The notes: generated from the sequence alone by a model not told the origin. 64,000 nucleotides of DNA from Byssovorax sp. (GCA_025362495.1 JANYGI010000136.1:1-64000); one strand, 5' to 3'. Positions 52,005 through 60,908 are shown, counted from the stretch's first letter. Numbers and translations: made by a program.

Positions 52005-53470
52005 GTCTCACCTCCGAGCGCCTTGCGCGGCACGGTGAAGTGGAACGTGGCGCCGCCGTCGACGCGGCCTTCGGCCCAGATCCGCCCGCCGTGACGGTGG
52101 ATGATCCGGTTCGCCGTCGCGAGGCCGATGCCCGTCCCGGGGAACTCACCCACGGTGTGAAGGCGCTGAAAGGCGGCAAATAGCTTGTCGGCATGGGCCA
52201 TATCGAATCCTGCTCCGTTGTCGCGCACGAAGAACGTGCGGCTTCCGGCGTCGTCGGCGACGCCTACCTCGATCCGCGCCGCCGTGACCTTGCCGGTGAA
52301 CTTCCAGGCGTTCTGGAGGAGGTTGTCGATCAGCGTGCGGGCCAGCGCCGGATCGAGCTCGGCCTCGAGATCGGGCGCGACGACGAGGTCTACCACCCGC
52401 CCCGGATCGCCGGCCCGGAGCGCCGCGAAAGAGGCCTGCGCCAGCGCCGTCAAGCTCACCTGAACGGGCTTGAGCTCGGTCCGCGTCACGCGCGAGAGCG
52501 AGAGGAGCGAGTCGATGAGCGCGCCCATGCGACCGGCGTTGAAGTGGATCTCGCGCAGGCAATCGACCCCCTCGGCGTCGAGCCTGTCGGCGTAGTCGTC
52601 GAGGAGGATCTGCGCGAAGCCGTTCATGCCGCGGAGTGGCGCGCGGAGATCGTGGGCGACCGATGAGCTGAACGCCTCGAGCTCGCGGTTGGCGGCGATC
52701 AGCGCGAGCTCGATGTGCTTGCGCGCGGTGATGTCGCGGATCGCGGCGGTGACGAGGATGCCACGCGCGAGGCGCACGGGAGAGAGGCTGATCTCGGCGG
52801 GGAACTCGGTGCCATCCTTGCGTCGGCCGTGGAGCTCGAGCCCCTCGCCCATCAGCCGCGGGCGAGGATCGTTGACGTAGGCAGCGCGGTGCACGGGATG
52901 AATGGCGCGGAAGCGCTCGGGGACGAGCATCTCCATCGATTTGCCGAGGAGATCTTCGCGGTCGTAGCCGAAGACGCGCTCGGTCTGGGCGTTGACGAGA
53001 ACGATCAGCCCGGCGGCGTCGACGATGACCTTGGCGTCGGGCGCGGCCTCGACGATATCGCGAAAATGAGCGTCGGCTTCGCGACCTTCGCGGAGCTGCT
53101 CGAGCTCGCCGACGTCGCGCGCGTCGACGGCGACGAGCGTGACGGCGCCTGCGGCGCCGCGGACCGCGGTCATGGCGATCTCGATCGGGATCGCCGCGCC
53201 GCCGGGGCGATCGACGGGGAGGACGAAGGTCGTCGAGCCTCGTTCGAGGGCCTCGACGAAGCGGCGCGAGATCGCGTCGGGCTGCGCCTGCGACGCGATC
53301 AAGCCCGCGAAGGCCCGGCCAATCGCCGCGGCGCCGTCGAGACCGAAGAGGCGGTGCGCGCCGCGATTCCAGGAGAGGACCTCGCCCGAGGAGGAGAGCG
53401 CGACGAGGGCGCCGCGGGCCTCGGCGACCAGGGCTTCGGCGAGCGCCGACGACGCGAGCACAGCATCCAT
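52001..53470 (-). CDS. PAS-domain histidine kinase
   Basis: A 489-residue sensor kinase, first gene of the two-component operon. Two PAS domains cover about 15-250, then HisKA (the AHDLRAPLRGM box with the phospho-His) and HATPase (DNLLQNAWKFT, VRDNGAGFDM and GTGIGLATANRI). The kinase shape is that of phytochrome-linked kinases, but no chromophore domain is present. I chose the ATG at 53470, since the 59 codons before it are not protein-like. A perfect -35 TTGACA lies upstream. Its receiver partner overlaps its end. Confidence 0.88.
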   Translation of the reverse strand: MDAVLASSALAEALVAEARGALVALSSSGEVLSWNRGAHRLFGLDGAAAIGRAFAGLIASQAQPDAISRRFVEALERGSTTFVLPVDRPGGAAIPIEIAMTAVRGAAGAVTLVAVDARDVGELEQLREGREADAHFRDIVEAAPDAKVIVDAAGLIVLVNAQTERVFGYDREDLLGKSMEMLVPERFRAIHPVHRAAYVNDPRPRLMGEGLELHGRRKDGTEFPAEISLSPVRLARGILVTAAIRDITARKHIELALIAANRELEAFSSSVAHDLRAPLRGMNGFAQILLDDYADRLDAEGVDCLREIHFNAGRMGALIDSLLSLSRVTRTELKPVQVSLTALAQASFAALRAGDPGRVVDLVVAPDLEAELDPALARTLIDNLLQNAWKFTGKVTAARIEVGVADDAGSRTFFVRDNGAGFDMAHADKLFAAFQRLHTVGEFPGTGIGLATANRIIHRHGGRIWAEGRVDGGATFHFTVPRKALGGET

Positions 53471-53543
53471 CACGCGCGGTCGTCGCTCCCGCAACGCGGT
53501 TCGTTCCAACTCGACTTCATCACGTACCCCGGATGTTCGAGAC

Positions 53544-53572
53544 GGTATCATCGCGAGCGGGATCAGTGTCAA
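53544..53572 (-). promoter_or_regulatory. Promoter of the two-component operon with overlapping palindrome
   Basis: On the minus strand, -35 TTGACA (53567-53572) is followed by a 17-base spacer and -10 GATACC (53544-53549). The -35 is part of a TGTCA-CAT-TGACA palindrome that could be an operator. Two direct GATTGTC copies lie upstream. Confidence 0.5.
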
Positions 53573-53757
53573 TGTGACAATCGTCGTTTCCGACAATCCA
53601 CGCTTCCCCGCCAAGGGCGAAAACAGGGCGGGCCAGCAAACATTCACCTGCTCTGATGGTGGATAATCATACTCGATGAGTGATTCACGGCGCGCGGGCG
53701 AGGGGTCGAGCCATCGAGTTTGGTACGAACGCCGACTCGGCCCTTCCCGCGTGTCGG

Positions 53758-55848
53758 TCAGCTCCGGATCAGGCGGCGGCGCATCTCGGCGACGAAGATC
53801 TCGATGCGTCGGAGCGGCTCGGGGAGCCCTTCGGCGGCGACGGCCGCGGCCTCGTCCGGGCCGGGCTCCTCGCGGCGCCGCGGGCTCGCTGCGGCCTCTT
53901 CCAGGCTGACGCGGAGCGCGGCGAGCGAGGCGTCGACGCGCGCGGCGAAGGCCTCGACCGCGGGACCGCGCGCGAGGTCGCGGGAAGCGAGCACGTTGAT
54001 CGTCGTGGCGGCGATCCGCCGCAGGTACGTCAGGACCATCGCGCGCGCCTCGTAGCGGGGGCTCGCGCTCGGGCCGAGGAGCTGCTGGAGCGTGTCCTCG
54101 GAGTTGTTGTTGGCGAGCCCGACCTGGCGGCGCGCCTCGGCCAGCTCGGCGTCGGTGATCTCAGCCGAGCCGGTGACGCGCGCCAGCGCCTTGCCCAGGA
54201 AGATCCGCACCCGCTCGACCGACACGGCGAGATCCGCGTGGAGGCGCTGATCGTCGGCGCGACGCCAGAAGAGCGAGGCGAACGCGATGGCGAGCGCGCC
54301 GCCGATCAGCGTGTCGAGCACGCGCGCCGAGGCCAGATCTTGCCGGCGCTCCGCGAGCTGCGCGAAGAGCACAAACGCGGGCGTGATGAAGAACGCGAAG
54401 TAGAAATAGCTGAGCGGCAAGAGCGCGACGCCGGCGAAGATCGTCGCGGCGATCAGCGCGATCATCACCGCAGGGTGCGGCGTCACGCCGGCGACCAGGA
54501 GCACGAGCACCGCGCCCGCGGCCGTCCCGGCGACGCGCTGGATGGTGCGAGACCATGTCGCCGCGTGCGACGGCTGAAGGCTCACCGCCGCCGCGAGGAC
54601 GGCCCACGGGCCATGCGGGACCGGCACCTGCTTCACCAGCAGCATCGCGAACGCGGTGGCGATCCCGACGCGCGCCGCGTGACGAAACGCGTGGGATCCC
54701 AGGGTGAGGTGGGCCCGCAGCGCGGCTATCGATCGGCGCGCGACGGCGCGAGCGTCCTCGGGCTCGACGTCACGCAAGCGCGGCCTCGGCGCGGCGCCGG
54801 GCAGCAGCGCCAGCGCCGCCGCGGTGATCTCCAGGCGCTGGGCGATGGTGACGATGGCGCGGCGGATCCCGCCCCGGGAAGGCATCTCGACGTCGAGCTC
54901 GGGGGCCGCCGGATCGAGCTGCCGGCCCGTCGCCGGCCACCGCGGATCGCCCGCCGCTCCGCTGAGCCGGTGGAGCTCGGCCACGATCGCGGTGAGCGCA
55001 CGATCGACGTCGGCGTCGATGGCCTCGGGGCGCTCGCCGCCGTGCTCGAGCTGATCGCCGAGCGCGACCACCGCCTCGAAGATCCCGTCGACCTGCTCGA
55101 CGACCACGGCCAGCCGATCGCCCGTCGTCGACTCGGCGAGCCGGCCCCGGCGAGTGGCGAGGAGCGCCGCGCGCGCCGCCTCGATCGCCGCGCGCACCCG
55201 CCGCGGCGAGGTGCGGATCCAGGCGTTCCAGGCGTCTTTTTCCGCCTCGTCGCCGAGGAGGCGGTGCAGCGCGCCGAGCCCGTCGGCCAGCGCGTCGAGG
55301 CACGCGGCGACGGCGAGGCGCGCGGGCTTGTAGGGGTGAACGCCCCAGAACAGCAGCGCCAGCGTCATGCTCGCGAGCCCACCGGCCACGAGGAGCGTCG
55401 CCTGCGTGACGACGGCGTGGAGCCGCTGATCCGCCGCGCCGAGCGTGAGGGCGAGCATGACGACGAGCGGCGAGCCCACCTTGGCGCCGACCTCGCCGAG
55501 CACGCGGAGCAAGCTGAGCGCCGTCGCGCCGACGAGCATCACCAGCACCGAGAGCCAGAAATGCGACCCGACCGCGCCGGCGACGAGGCGAACGGCGGCG
55601 CCGCCGAGGGTCATCGTCAGCATCGCCCGCGCGCGCGTGGAGTACGCGCCGCCGACGTCGCAGAGGGTCACCAGCCAGGCGCCGATCGCCATCCACGCGA
55701 GCTCCGGGCGATGGACCACGACGGCGGCCAGCACCGGTGAGGCGGTGACGACGGCCGCGCGCAGGCCCGCCGCGAACGCCGGGCGCGCCGGCTGGTGCTG
55801 GATGATCCGCCGCGCGCCCGCCCCGAGGCGCGCCCACGCGGTCGTCAG
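53758..55848 (-). CDS. FUSC-family membrane transporter
   Basis: About 696 residues from the chosen start. It fits the FUSC (fusaric-acid-resistance/aromatic-acid efflux) layout: two membrane bundles of several helices each (about 30-180, then 400-540), joined by a long cytoplasmic helical stretch. The signature-like PHPAVMIALIAATIFAGVALL lies in the second bundle. It likely exports an aromatic acid or similar compound. No standard ATG, GTG or TTG start fits before the first helix. A CTG at 55848 overlaps the esterase stop (CTGA), and a CTG at 55869 has GGAG 8 bases upstream. The start is therefore uncertain. It overlaps or abuts the esterase gene. Confidence 0.78.
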   Translation of the reverse strand: MTTAWARLGAGARRIIQHQPARPAFAAGLRAAVVTASPVLAAVVVHRPELAWMAIGAWLVTLCDVGGAYSTRARAMLTMTLGGAAVRLVAGAVGSHFWLSVLVMLVGATALSLLRVLGEVGAKVGSPLVVMLALTLGAADQRLHAVVTQATLLVAGGLASMTLALLFWGVHPYKPARLAVAACLDALADGLGALHRLLGDEAEKDAWNAWIRTSPRRVRAAIEAARAALLATRRGRLAESTTGDRLAVVVEQVDGIFEAVVALGDQLEHGGERPEAIDADVDRALTAIVAELHRLSGAAGDPRWPATGRQLDPAAPELDVEMPSRGGIRRAIVTIAQRLEITAAALALLPGAAPRPRLRDVEPEDARAVARRSIAALRAHLTLGSHAFRHAARVGIATAFAMLLVKQVPVPHGPWAVLAAAVSLQPSHAATWSRTIQRVAGTAAGAVLVLLVAGVTPHPAVMIALIAATIFAGVALLPLSYFYFAFFITPAFVLFAQLAERRQDLASARVLDTLIGGALAIAFASLFWRRADDQRLHADLAVSVERVRIFLGKALARVTGSAEITDAELAEARRQVGLANNNSEDTLQQLLGPSASPRYEARAMVLTYLRRIAATTINVLASRDLARGPAVEAFAARVDASLAALRVSLEEAAASPRRREEPGPDEAAAVAAEGLPEPLRRIEIFVAEMRRRLIRS

Positions 55849-56807
55849 CGCGGTCGCCGATCGTGCCAGAGGAGCATCTCCAGCGAGCCGGACTCGCGCA
55901 GGAAGGTCTGATCGTGCTGGCCCGGGAGCACGAGGAAATCGGTGCCGACGCCGCGACGGGTGAGCTCGTCCGCGAACGTCCGGTTGATGTCGCGCATCGG
56001 ATCCGAGCTCGCCGTCTCGACGTGGACCGTCGGCGCCGGCCTCCCTGCCTTGATCGCGGCGGCGTGGATCGCCGCGATCCGCTCGGCGTAGACAGGCACC
56101 TTGAGCGGGCTCATCGCCGACTGCACGCAGCCGAGAGCGCCGAACACGTCGGGGCGGCGACAGAAGACCTCGATCGCGAGGTAGCCGCCGAGCGACACGC
56201 CGTCGAGGCTGGTGTGCGCGGCGTCGACGAACACCGGCGCCTCCTTGCGCGCGCGGGGGACGACGACCTCGGCGATCCACGCCGCGTAGGCGTCGAGCGC
56301 GGCAGCGGGATCCGGGAGCTTCACCACGTTGGGCGTGTACGGACACGCGATGGCGACGCCGCGGAACGGCTGCGCTGCGAGCGAGGCGTTGAGCTCGGCG
56401 AGGTGGGCGTCGGGCAGCAGCGACGTCTGCCGCGAGGTGCGGGTGATCGGCGCGCGGCGGAGGCGCGCGTAGGCGTTGCCGAGGCCATAGCGCTCGACCC
56501 AGGCATAGGCGCCGACGCCTTGGTCCCAGGTCTCGCCGAGGCCGTGCAGCAGCACCAGCAGCGGGACTTTTTCCTCTTTCGCGAGGTGGTTCGGGACGAA
56601 GATCGCCACCCGCGTCGCGAGGCGCGGATCACCCTCGAGCGACAGATCGATGACGCGGAGATCGGGCGGCGTGCGGCTCGCGAGGACATCGGCGTTGATC
56701 GCTTTGCCCTCGCTCGCACCGGCGAGCGCGAGCGCGCGCGGGGTCGCGGCGAGCGCGGCCGCGCCCCCGAGGACGTGGAGAAACGAGCGGCGCGCGATCG
56801 AGGTCAC
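55845..56807 (-). CDS. Tat-exported alpha/beta hydrolase (esterase)
   Basis: A 320-residue esterase with a twin-arginine signal (ARRSFLHVLGGAAALAATPRA). The alpha/beta-hydrolase nucleophile is in DGVSLGGYLAIEVF, and the oxyanion LVLLHGLGE lies earlier, with a late His in LPGQHDQTFLRESG. It folds before export, so it may bind a cofactor or metal or simply be large. GTG at 56807 lies 4 residues before the two Arg; longer frames have no signal. It is followed by a FUSC transporter, so it may help release or modify the exported compound (inference). Confidence 0.83.
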   Translation of the reverse strand: MTSIARRSFLHVLGGAAALAATPRALALAGASEGKAINADVLASRTPPDLRVIDLSLEGDPRLATRVAIFVPNHLAKEEKVPLLVLLHGLGETWDQGVGAYAWVERYGLGNAYARLRRAPITRTSRQTSLLPDAHLAELNASLAAQPFRGVAIACPYTPNVVKLPDPAAALDAYAAWIAEVVVPRARKEAPVFVDAAHTSLDGVSLGGYLAIEVFCRRPDVFGALGCVQSAMSPLKVPVYAERIAAIHAAAIKAGRPAPTVHVETASSDPMRDINRTFADELTRRGVGTDFLVLPGQHDQTFLRESGSLEMLLWHDRRPR

Positions 56808-56980
56808 GGATCCACTATGCAGAAGCCGTGGTCCGGTGGCCAGTCGCGCCGCGATGAGCTCCGGCGCGCAGCGGGCCGCCCACCGCCGCCGCCGCCCCCC
56901 GGCGCGACGGGCTCGTCGAAGTGAGCGAACGAGCCACGATTTGCCGTCGCTCCGCGTCGGTGAGGCGGGCGACCTCGGCG

Positions 56981-57010
56981 TTGACACCGGTCGCGACCGG
57001 CGACTAGCAT
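56981..57010 (+). promoter_or_regulatory. Promoter whose spacer is a 14-bp palindrome
   Basis: TTGACA (56981-56986), 18-base spacer, TAGCAT (57005-57010, four of six -10 matches). The first 14 bases of the spacer, CCGGTCGCGACCGG (56987-57000), form a perfect palindrome. A regulator bound there would lie between the two promoter elements. Confidence 0.6.
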
Positions 57011-57025
57011 CGAGGGTTCATCATC

Positions 57026-57244
57026 ATGCGATCTGCCCTTCGCCTGTTCGTCTTCGCCGCGCTGGCCAGCTCTCTCGTAGGGTGCGCGGCGGTGGCCCCG
57101 TGGGAGCGCGCGGCGCTCTCGAAAAAGAAGATGACGATGGACCCGGACGGCCTCGCGGTCTCCATGGAACAGCACGTCTTCGAGTACCGCGAGGGAGCGA
57201 CGGGCGGGTACGGCTCCCTCGGTGGCGGCTGCGGATGCAACTGA
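57026..57244 (+). CDS. DUF4266 lipoprotein
   Basis: A 72-residue lipoprotein (SLVGC lipobox). It has the DUF4266 pattern: APWERAALSKKKMTMDPDG, then HVFEYREGATGG, and the closing GGGCGCN. Function is unknown, but this small protein is generally found next to a DUF3570 outer-membrane beta-barrel, as here, often in redox gene sets (family knowledge). It overlaps the DUF3570 gene by 10 bases. A GAGGG ribosome-binding site lies before its ATG, and a clear promoter lies 15 bases further up. Confidence 0.9.
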   Translation: MRSALRLFVFAALASSLVGCAAVAPWERAALSKKKMTMDPDGLAVSMEQHVFEYREGATGGYGSLGGGCGCN

Positions 57245-58389
57245 AGACGCTCGCTGCGACAGCGCTCGCCCTCGCCTCGCTCGCCGGCGCGCGCTCGGCA
57301 GAGGCGCAGTGGGCCGCCAGCGTCGACGGGCGCACCAGCCTTTACCAGGACTCGGATCGCACCACGATCAGCACCACCGCCGTCGCGGCGCGCATCAGCC
57401 CGACCGAGCGCGTCGCCGTAAGCGGGCGTTACCTCGCCGACATCATCACCAGCGCCTCCGTCGATGTCGTGTCATCGGCCACGCCCCGCGCCTTCCACGA
57501 CACTCGCCACGAGGGCACCGGCGGGCTCACCTACCAGGACGGCACCCGCACCGCGAGCGTGGGGTACATCTACTCGGTCGAGCACGACTGGCGCGCGCAC
57601 ACCGGCACAGCGGGCTTCTCCAGCGATTTTCTCGATCATCGCCTCACCATCGGTATCGGGGGCGGCTACACCACCAACGACATCAGCCGCTCGGGCGAGG
57701 ACAGCTTCCATCCCGATATCAAGCAGGTCGACAGCTTCCACCGCAAGATGCAGCAGGGCAACGCCTCGCTCGACGTGGGCGTCGTGGTGACCAAGCACGA
57801 TCTCGTGACCTTCGATTACACCTTCATGTTCGTCGATGGCTATCAGGCGAGCCCGTATCGCTTCGTGCCGGTCACGTTCGCCGCGTTCTCGGGGTTCCCG
57901 GGGGCCACGCCGGAGCGAGATCCCGAGACGCGGATCCGCCACGCCGCCTCGGTGCGCTGGAATCATCATGCGTTCAAGGACACCGCGATCAAGTCTCACC
58001 TTCGCGGCTACCTCGACGACTGGGGGATCCTCTCCATCACCGGAGGGGTCGAGTACGTGATTGGCTTCAACCTCGGCAAGGGCTCGCCCACGCCCTCGAG
58101 CGATTTCGAGCTCGGCGTCTTCGCCCGTGGTTACGCGCAGAACAGCGCCACGTTCTACCAGGCCGTCTACGACCAGCCCCGGAAATACATGACGGCGGAC
58201 CGCGAGCTGTCGAGTTTGATTGACGCGTTCGGCGGGCTCCGGCTCGGCTGGGCGCGGCGCGTGGGCATCTTCGACGAGCTCCGGGCCGACCTCAAGGGCA
58301 CGGGCTTCGTGTTCAAGTACTTCGACTTTCCCCGGCTGACGGGCCGCACTGGCCTCATCGGCGAGCTCGCCATCGGAGGTTCGCTGTGA
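57235..58389 (+). CDS. DUF3570 outer-membrane beta-barrel protein
   Basis: A 384-residue exported protein with signal peptide (MQLKTLAATALALASLAGARSAEA) and then an all-beta body rich in alternating aromatic residues (VGYIYSVEHDWRAHTG, TFDYTFMFVDGYQASPY). This fits the DUF3570 family, a predicted outer-membrane barrel. It overlaps the DUF4266 gene by 10 bases and is coupled to the following lipoprotein gene (GTG inside its last codon). The ATG inside the previous gene was chosen for a normal signal peptide; longer frames are not protein-like. Confidence 0.85.
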   Translation: MQLKTLAATALALASLAGARSAEAQWAASVDGRTSLYQDSDRTTISTTAVAARISPTERVAVSGRYLADIITSASVDVVSSATPRAFHDTRHEGTGGLTYQDGTRTASVGYIYSVEHDWRAHTGTAGFSSDFLDHRLTIGIGGGYTTNDISRSGEDSFHPDIKQVDSFHRKMQQGNASLDVGVVVTKHDLVTFDYTFMFVDGYQASPYRFVPVTFAAFSGFPGATPERDPETRIRHAASVRWNHHAFKDTAIKSHLRGYLDDWGILSITGGVEYVIGFNLGKGSPTPSSDFELGVFARGYAQNSATFYQAVYDQPRKYMTADRELSSLIDAFGGLRLGWARRVGIFDELRADLKGTGFVFKYFDFPRLTGRTGLIGELAIGGSL

Positions 58390-58940
58390 CGCGTTCATCG
58401 CTCCTCTCCGCGGCCGGGCTCGCGGCGCTGGCCGCCCTCTCGGCCTCGTGCCTGAGCGGGCTCAAGGATCCCGAGCCGCTCTCCACCACCCTCGACGAGG
58501 CCTATTTCCGCTGCAGCGTGCAGCCGATCCTCACCAAGAGCTGCGCGGCCTACGCTTGCCACGGGAGCAGCGTGCGTTACTTCAAGCTCTTTGCCCGCAA
58601 CCGGCTCCGCCTCGGCGGCAGCATCGCCAAGCTCAACGCGCCGATGACGGCGGGTGAGCGGTCGTGGAACTACGACTCTGCGCGGGCCATGGTCGACACC
58701 ACCAACCCCGACGCGAGCTATCTACTGCTCAAACCGCTCGACCAGGCAGCCGGCGGCTTCGTCGTCGGCGAATCGCCTGAATTCAAGCCCGGCGGCTACT
58801 ACCACGGAGGCGCCACCTTCTTCGAGCAAGGCAACGTCTTCCTCACCCGGACGGATCCAGACTTCATGGTCCTCGAAAAGTGGGTCCACGGCGCGAAGGC
58901 CGACGATAAAACATGCATCGAGCCCGGGAGCGAGCTGTGA
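58386..58940 (+). CDS. Lipoprotein with CX4CH heme-like motif, copy 1
   Basis: A 184-residue lipoprotein (SASC lipobox, GTG start). The mature part begins with FRCSVQPILTKSCAAYACHG: the CAAYACH piece is CX4CH, a known but rare variant of the heme c site. A similar piece occurs in the lipoprotein at 59994. The rest is a globular domain without further Cys pairs. It overlaps the beta-barrel gene by 4 bases and the following CXXCH gene by 4 (GTGA). Heme binding is likely but unproven. Confidence 0.75.
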   Translation: MTRSSLLSAAGLAALAALSASCLSGLKDPEPLSTTLDEAYFRCSVQPILTKSCAAYACHGSSVRYFKLFARNRLRLGGSIAKLNAPMTAGERSWNYDSARAMVDTTNPDASYLLLKPLDQAAGGFVVGESPEFKPGGYYHGGATFFEQGNVFLTRTDPDFMVLEKWVHGAKADDKTCIEPGSEL

Positions 58941-59749
58941 CGGCCCCGTCGACGAGCACCGCGCGGCGGCGTGGCGCGCTGGCTCTGGTCGCGGCGAGCG
59001 CGCTCGCCGGCGCCCTCGCGCTGCTGGCGCCGGCCTCCGCGTGGGCGTTCCACGCAGGCTCGACCTTCGACAAGCCCCCTGGCGCCGGCGGAGCGGGAGG
59101 CCTCTATTATGCCGGTTCCAGGCTCTCGCACGGGTGGAATTGCCGGATGTGCCACGAGGGCGTCTCTGGCCCGATGAGCATGGTCCTCACCGTCGATCCG
59201 CCGGAGCTCTTCAGCAAGTTCGAGTATGTCCCCGGGCAGGCCTATACCTTCACGGCGACGATGAAGGGCGAGCACCTCGGCCTCGACGCGCCGCTCGCCA
59301 ACTACAACTCCATCGTGGCCGAGATCGTCGACGACACGAACAACTATACCATCGGAGCGATGGGTGGCTTCCCCGCCGAAGAGCTCTACAGCCCCTATCC
59401 TTCGGCGGTGATCTCCGCCGGGCAAAAGCCCAACGTCACCTCGTGGACGTTCACCTGGACCGCGAAGAACCCCGACGATCTCACGCCGGTGCACGGCCCG
59501 GTCACGCTGTTTCTCGCGGCCGTCGACGGCGACGCGGCCCACAGCCCCGGTCAGACGCTCACCGATCCTTTCAACGACGATGTCTTCACGGGCAGCGTGA
59601 AGCTGAAAGAAGCGCCCGGGATGATGGGGCGCTCACAGCCTTCCCGCCCAGGCACCGTGGTTTGCGCGCTCGGCCTCGCCGCCCTCGGCCTGCGCCGACG
59701 CCGCAAGGCCGCCGGTCGAGCGCAGGTCTCGCGGGTCTCGAAGCGATAA
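58937..59749 (+). CDS. Secreted heme-type protein with C-terminal anchor tail, copy 1
   Basis: A 270-residue exported protein with signal peptide and one CXXCH site (NCRMCHEG) near residue 70. A beta-rich domain of the MXAN_6652/choice-of-anchor type follows (FEYVPGQAYTFTATMKGEH). The end is the short hydrophobic-plus-Arg tail of myxobacterial C-terminal sorting (VVCALGLAALGLRRRRKAA), so it is probably surface-anchored. The GTG start overlaps the preceding stop. It pairs with the copy-1 lipoprotein. Confidence 0.78.
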   Translation: MTAPSTSTARRRGALALVAASALAGALALLAPASAWAFHAGSTFDKPPGAGGAGGLYYAGSRLSHGWNCRMCHEGVSGPMSMVLTVDPPELFSKFEYVPGQAYTFTATMKGEHLGLDAPLANYNSIVAEIVDDTNNYTIGAMGGFPAEELYSPYPSAVISAGQKPNVTSWTFTWTAKNPDDLTPVHGPVTLFLAAVDGDAAHSPGQTLTDPFNDDVFTGSVKLKEAPGMMGRSQPSRPGTVVCALGLAALGLRRRRKAAGRAQVSRVSKR

Positions 59750-59828
59750 CGGCTTTCAACTACAACTTCCTTGCACCGCGGTTCACGCGGCGCCCGGTGC
59801 GTTAGCGAGAAAACTCGCGAGAAGGCGC

Positions 59829-59858
59829 TTGACGGAAAGCCCCCTGAAGGGCGACTAT
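59829..59858 (+). promoter_or_regulatory. Candidate promoter for the second heme-protein pair
   Basis: TTGACG (59829-59834), 18-base spacer, GACTAT (59853-59858). Only a weak -10, but it lies in the 244-base gap before the copy-2 genes. A CGGGC/GCCCG hairpin (59934-59947) lies further downstream. Confidence 0.3.
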
Positions 59859-59993
59859 AGGTCGCTTGTGGATCGGTTTTCTTTGGCTCGATCACCTGTC
59901 GAGTCGACGCAGGATCGTCACCTCGTGAGATAGCGGGCAATCGCCCGTCAAAGCCCCAACCCCGGCGCTCGACCAGCGCCCAAGGAGGCGTGG

Positions 59994-60908
59994 ATGCGAC
60001 GCTTGATGCATATAGTATTTCCAGTCTTCGCCCTCGGAGTGAGCCTCTCGCTCGTCCAGTGCGGGGGCGAATCGACCACCGGGTCTGGCACGACCGGCAC
60101 GGCCTGCTCCAATGGCATCTGCGGAAGCGGCGGGGCCGCCTCCACGGCGACCAGCGGCGGCCTCGGCGGGATGACGACCACCGGCGGGATGACGACCACC
60201 GGCGGCGGCGGCGCGGGCGGCATGCCGAGCACGAGCGCCGGCATGACGACCACGGGCGGCACGGCGACCGCGGCGGCCGGGTCCACCGGCAGCGGCGGAT
60301 GCGTCGAGTCGTGGCTCTGCTCCCCGTGGGACGGCAAGGGCACGAGCAACGGGACGCGCGTCTGCAAGGACACCAACAACTGCGGGACGACGGTCAACAA
60401 ACCCGCGGAGACGGCCACGCTCCCCGCGCTCGACAAGAACGCCTTCGAGTGCGACGTCCAGCCTATCCTCGACGCGAAGTGCTCGATGATGGGCTGTCAT
60501 GGCACCGAGACGGGCCGCGCGCTCCGGGTGTATTCGCGCGGCAAGCTCCGTGACGCGACGGCCGGAATCGCCCCGGATAATTCCGCATGTCCTTGCGGCA
60601 CGCAGATGAATTGCATGAAGACGCTCACGGAGTGCATCGGGACGAACGATTGCCACTGTGCCGGCCCGCACGCTGCGCAAGAGTGGCAACGGAACTACGA
60701 CGCGGCACGCGGCCTCGCGCTCGACGCGCAGGGTAACCCGATCCCGCCGGCCCAGGCCGCCACCTCGGATCTGATCCAGCAGCCGGTCGTCGGCGGGAAG
60801 TCGCACGCCGGCGTGCATCTCTTCAAGCTGAACGACGCCGAGTACGCCAAGATCAAGAGCTGGCTCTCCGGCGGTACGCTGCCGACCTGCGATCCGTTGC
60901 CGAACTGA
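59994..60908 (+). CDS. Lipoprotein with CX4CH heme-like motif, copy 2
   Basis: A 304-residue lipoprotein (SLVQC lipobox). A Gly/Thr/Met-rich linker of about 70 residues (GGMTTTGGMTTTGGG type) follows. The globular part contains FECDVQPILDAKCSMMGCHG: the CSMMGCH piece is again CX4CH, aligned with the one in copy 1. A further Cys-rich insert (CPCGTQMNCMKTLTECIG) is present in this copy only. A perfect AAGGAGG (59982-59988) precedes the ATG, the strongest Shine-Dalgarno in the window. It forms a pair with the following gene. Confidence 0.78.
   Translation: MRRLMHIVFPVFALGVSLSLVQCGGESTTGSGTTGTACSNGICGSGGAASTATSGGLGGMTTTGGMTTTGGGGAGGMPSTSAGMTTTGGTATAAAGSTGSGGCVESWLCSPWDGKGTSNGTRVCKDTNNCGTTVNKPAETATLPALDKNAFECDVQPILDAKCSMMGCHGTETGRALRVYSRGKLRDATAGIAPDNSACPCGTQMNCMKTLTECIGTNDCHCAGPHAAQEWQRNYDAARGLALDAQGNPIPPAQAATSDLIQQPVVGGKSHAGVHLFKLNDAEYAKIKSWLSGGTLPTCDPLPN

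Noticed and set aside
55870-56346. Long N-terminal extension of the FUSC protein
   Set aside because: It overlaps the esterase in another frame and has no transporter-like sequence.
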